A stretch of 6,509 nt of DNA from Acidimicrobiaceae bacterium UBA2093. Lineage in GTDB: Bacteria > Actinomycetota > Acidimicrobiia > Acidimicrobiales > Ilumatobacteraceae. Position 1 is the stretch's first letter, and the number at the start of each line of letters is the position of its first letter. The translations under genes and the position numbers were made by a program. Under the pieces are notes generated by a model. It was not told the DNA's origin. It searched no databases and saw nothing but the letters and a program-made list of their open reading frames with translations. The stretch covers positions 1-6,509 of the forward strand of contig DCZD01000024.1 of the NCBI GenBank assembly GCA_002331255.1, given 5' to 3'. Of this stretch, positions 6,062 to 6,509 are shown one piece after another.

Positions 6062-6083
6062 GCGGGGGCCCGAAGGCCCCCGC
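6062..6083 (-). terminator. GC-rich hairpin between glnII and glnA
   Basis: The perfect 9-bp arms GCGGGGGCC (6062-6070) and GGCCCCCGC (6075-6083) flank a 4-base loop, which on the minus strand is TTCG, the very stable UUCG tetraloop. It lies 36 bases after the glnII stop on that strand, so termination or pausing after glnII is the natural reading. The minus-strand sequence beyond it (AAGCATTTACGG) is only weakly T-rich. On the plus strand the hairpin is followed by TCGTTTCGTTTTATT, so it would work better as an intrinsic terminator for plus-strand (antisense) transcription. Confidence 0.72.
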
Positions 6084-6119
6084 TCGTTTCGTTTTATTGC
6101 GGTGTGGAACCGCCGTCCA

Positions 6120-6509
6120 TCAACCGAGGACGGTCTCGAGAATTAACCGCGTGACGAGGTATGGGTCGCAGTTGGCGTTCGGACGACGATCTTCGGCGTA
6201 GCCACGCTTGTCGCGCGCGACCTGCCACGGGATACGTACCGAAGCACCGCGGTTCGACACGCCGTAGCTGTACTTGTTCCACGGTGCAGTCTCATGCTTA
6301 CCGGTGAGGCGGCTCTGGATGTCGTGCCCGTAGTTCTCGACGTGTTCGAGGACGCGCGTTCCGAGTTTCTCGCACGCAGCGATGACCGCTTCGTAGTTGT
6401 CACGCATGGCACGAGTGGAGAAGTTGGTGTGTGCACCAGCTCCGTTCCAGTCGCCCTTCTCTGGCTTCGCGTCGAATGAGATGACCACGTCGTAGTCCTC
6501 GGCGATGCG
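6120..6509 (-). CDS. glnII: Glutamine synthetase type II (eukaryote-like GSII), C-terminal part, 5' partial
   Basis: The minus-strand frame is open from the right edge (6509) to TGA at 6122-6120, giving 129 C-terminal residues of a protein that is normally about 330-350 long; the start is outside the window. It is clearly GSII, not GSI: GDWNGAGAHTNFST (19-32) carries the metal/substrate loop with His27, RLTGKHET (67-74) the next active-site segment, and SNRGASVRIP (86-95) the ATP/phosphate-binding arginines Arg88 and Arg92. YAEDRRP and NCDPY (about 104-117) form the family's C-terminal signature. GSII makes glutamine as a decamer and is not controlled by adenylylation; among bacteria it is known from Streptomyces, Frankia and rhizobia. 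Unlike the type I enzyme next door it keeps the NR-S-R arginines. A hairpin lies 36 bases downstream, then glnA on the same strand. Confidence 0.95.
   Translation of the reverse strand, partial: RIAEDYDVVISFDAKPEKGDWNGAGAHTNFSTRAMRDNYEAVIAACEKLGTRVLEHVENYGHDIQSRLTGKHETAPWNKYSYGVSNRGASVRIPWQVARDKRGYAEDRRPNANCDPYLVTRLILETVLG

Noticed and set aside
1..6509. Mobile element, phage-defence or CRISPR content
   Set aside because: No transposase, integrase, nuclease or toxin-antitoxin motifs, no spaced direct repeats and no tRNA-like end were seen; all long frames are accounted for by metabolic genes.

Overview
The window looks like a piece of an actinobacterial chromosome, probably from the Acidimicrobiia or a related lineage. 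This is an inference from gene content, not a database result. The signs are a moderately GC-rich composition, GTG starts, a lysine/alanine-rich tail of the kind seen on actinobacterial nucleoid proteins, a GlnR-like orphan OmpR-family regulator, and type I and type II glutamine synthetases side by side.

Left half, positions 1 to 3953, plus strand: five tightly spaced genes that could be one transcription unit. They are the 3' part of a RidA-family enamine/imine deaminase with an unusual Lys-rich tail, a 51-residue single-pass membrane protein, a PLP-dependent aromatic-amino-acid-type decarboxylase, an amidohydrolase resembling 8-oxoguanine deaminase, and a six-helix UPF0016/TMEM165 (Gdt1) cation transporter. 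Gaps are 4, 29, about 9 and 6 bases. The 29-base gap follows a perfect 11-bp stem-loop that overlaps the stop codon of the small membrane gene. The biochemical themes are amine and nucleobase breakdown with RidA as damage control for PLP chemistry, but no single pathway is evident.

Right half, positions 3946 to 6509, minus strand: a nitrogen-assimilation block read from high to low coordinates. It holds the 3' part of a type II glutamine synthetase (glnII), a strong GC-rich hairpin, a type I glutamine synthetase (GSI-alpha-like, no adenylylation tyrosine), and, 8 bases further on, an OmpR-type winged-helix regulator whose receiver domain has lost the phosphorylation residues. This regulator resembles GlnR, the actinobacterial nitrogen regulator, and its position directly behind glnA suggests a local glutamine synthetase/regulator unit. 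The two halves converge, and their stop ends overlap by 8 bases.

No tRNA, rRNA, CRISPR array, insertion sequence or clear attachment site was seen. The observations most worth following are the regulator without phosphorylation residues behind glnA, the substitution of a normally conserved active-site arginine in the type I glutamine synthetase, and the histone-like tail on RidA.
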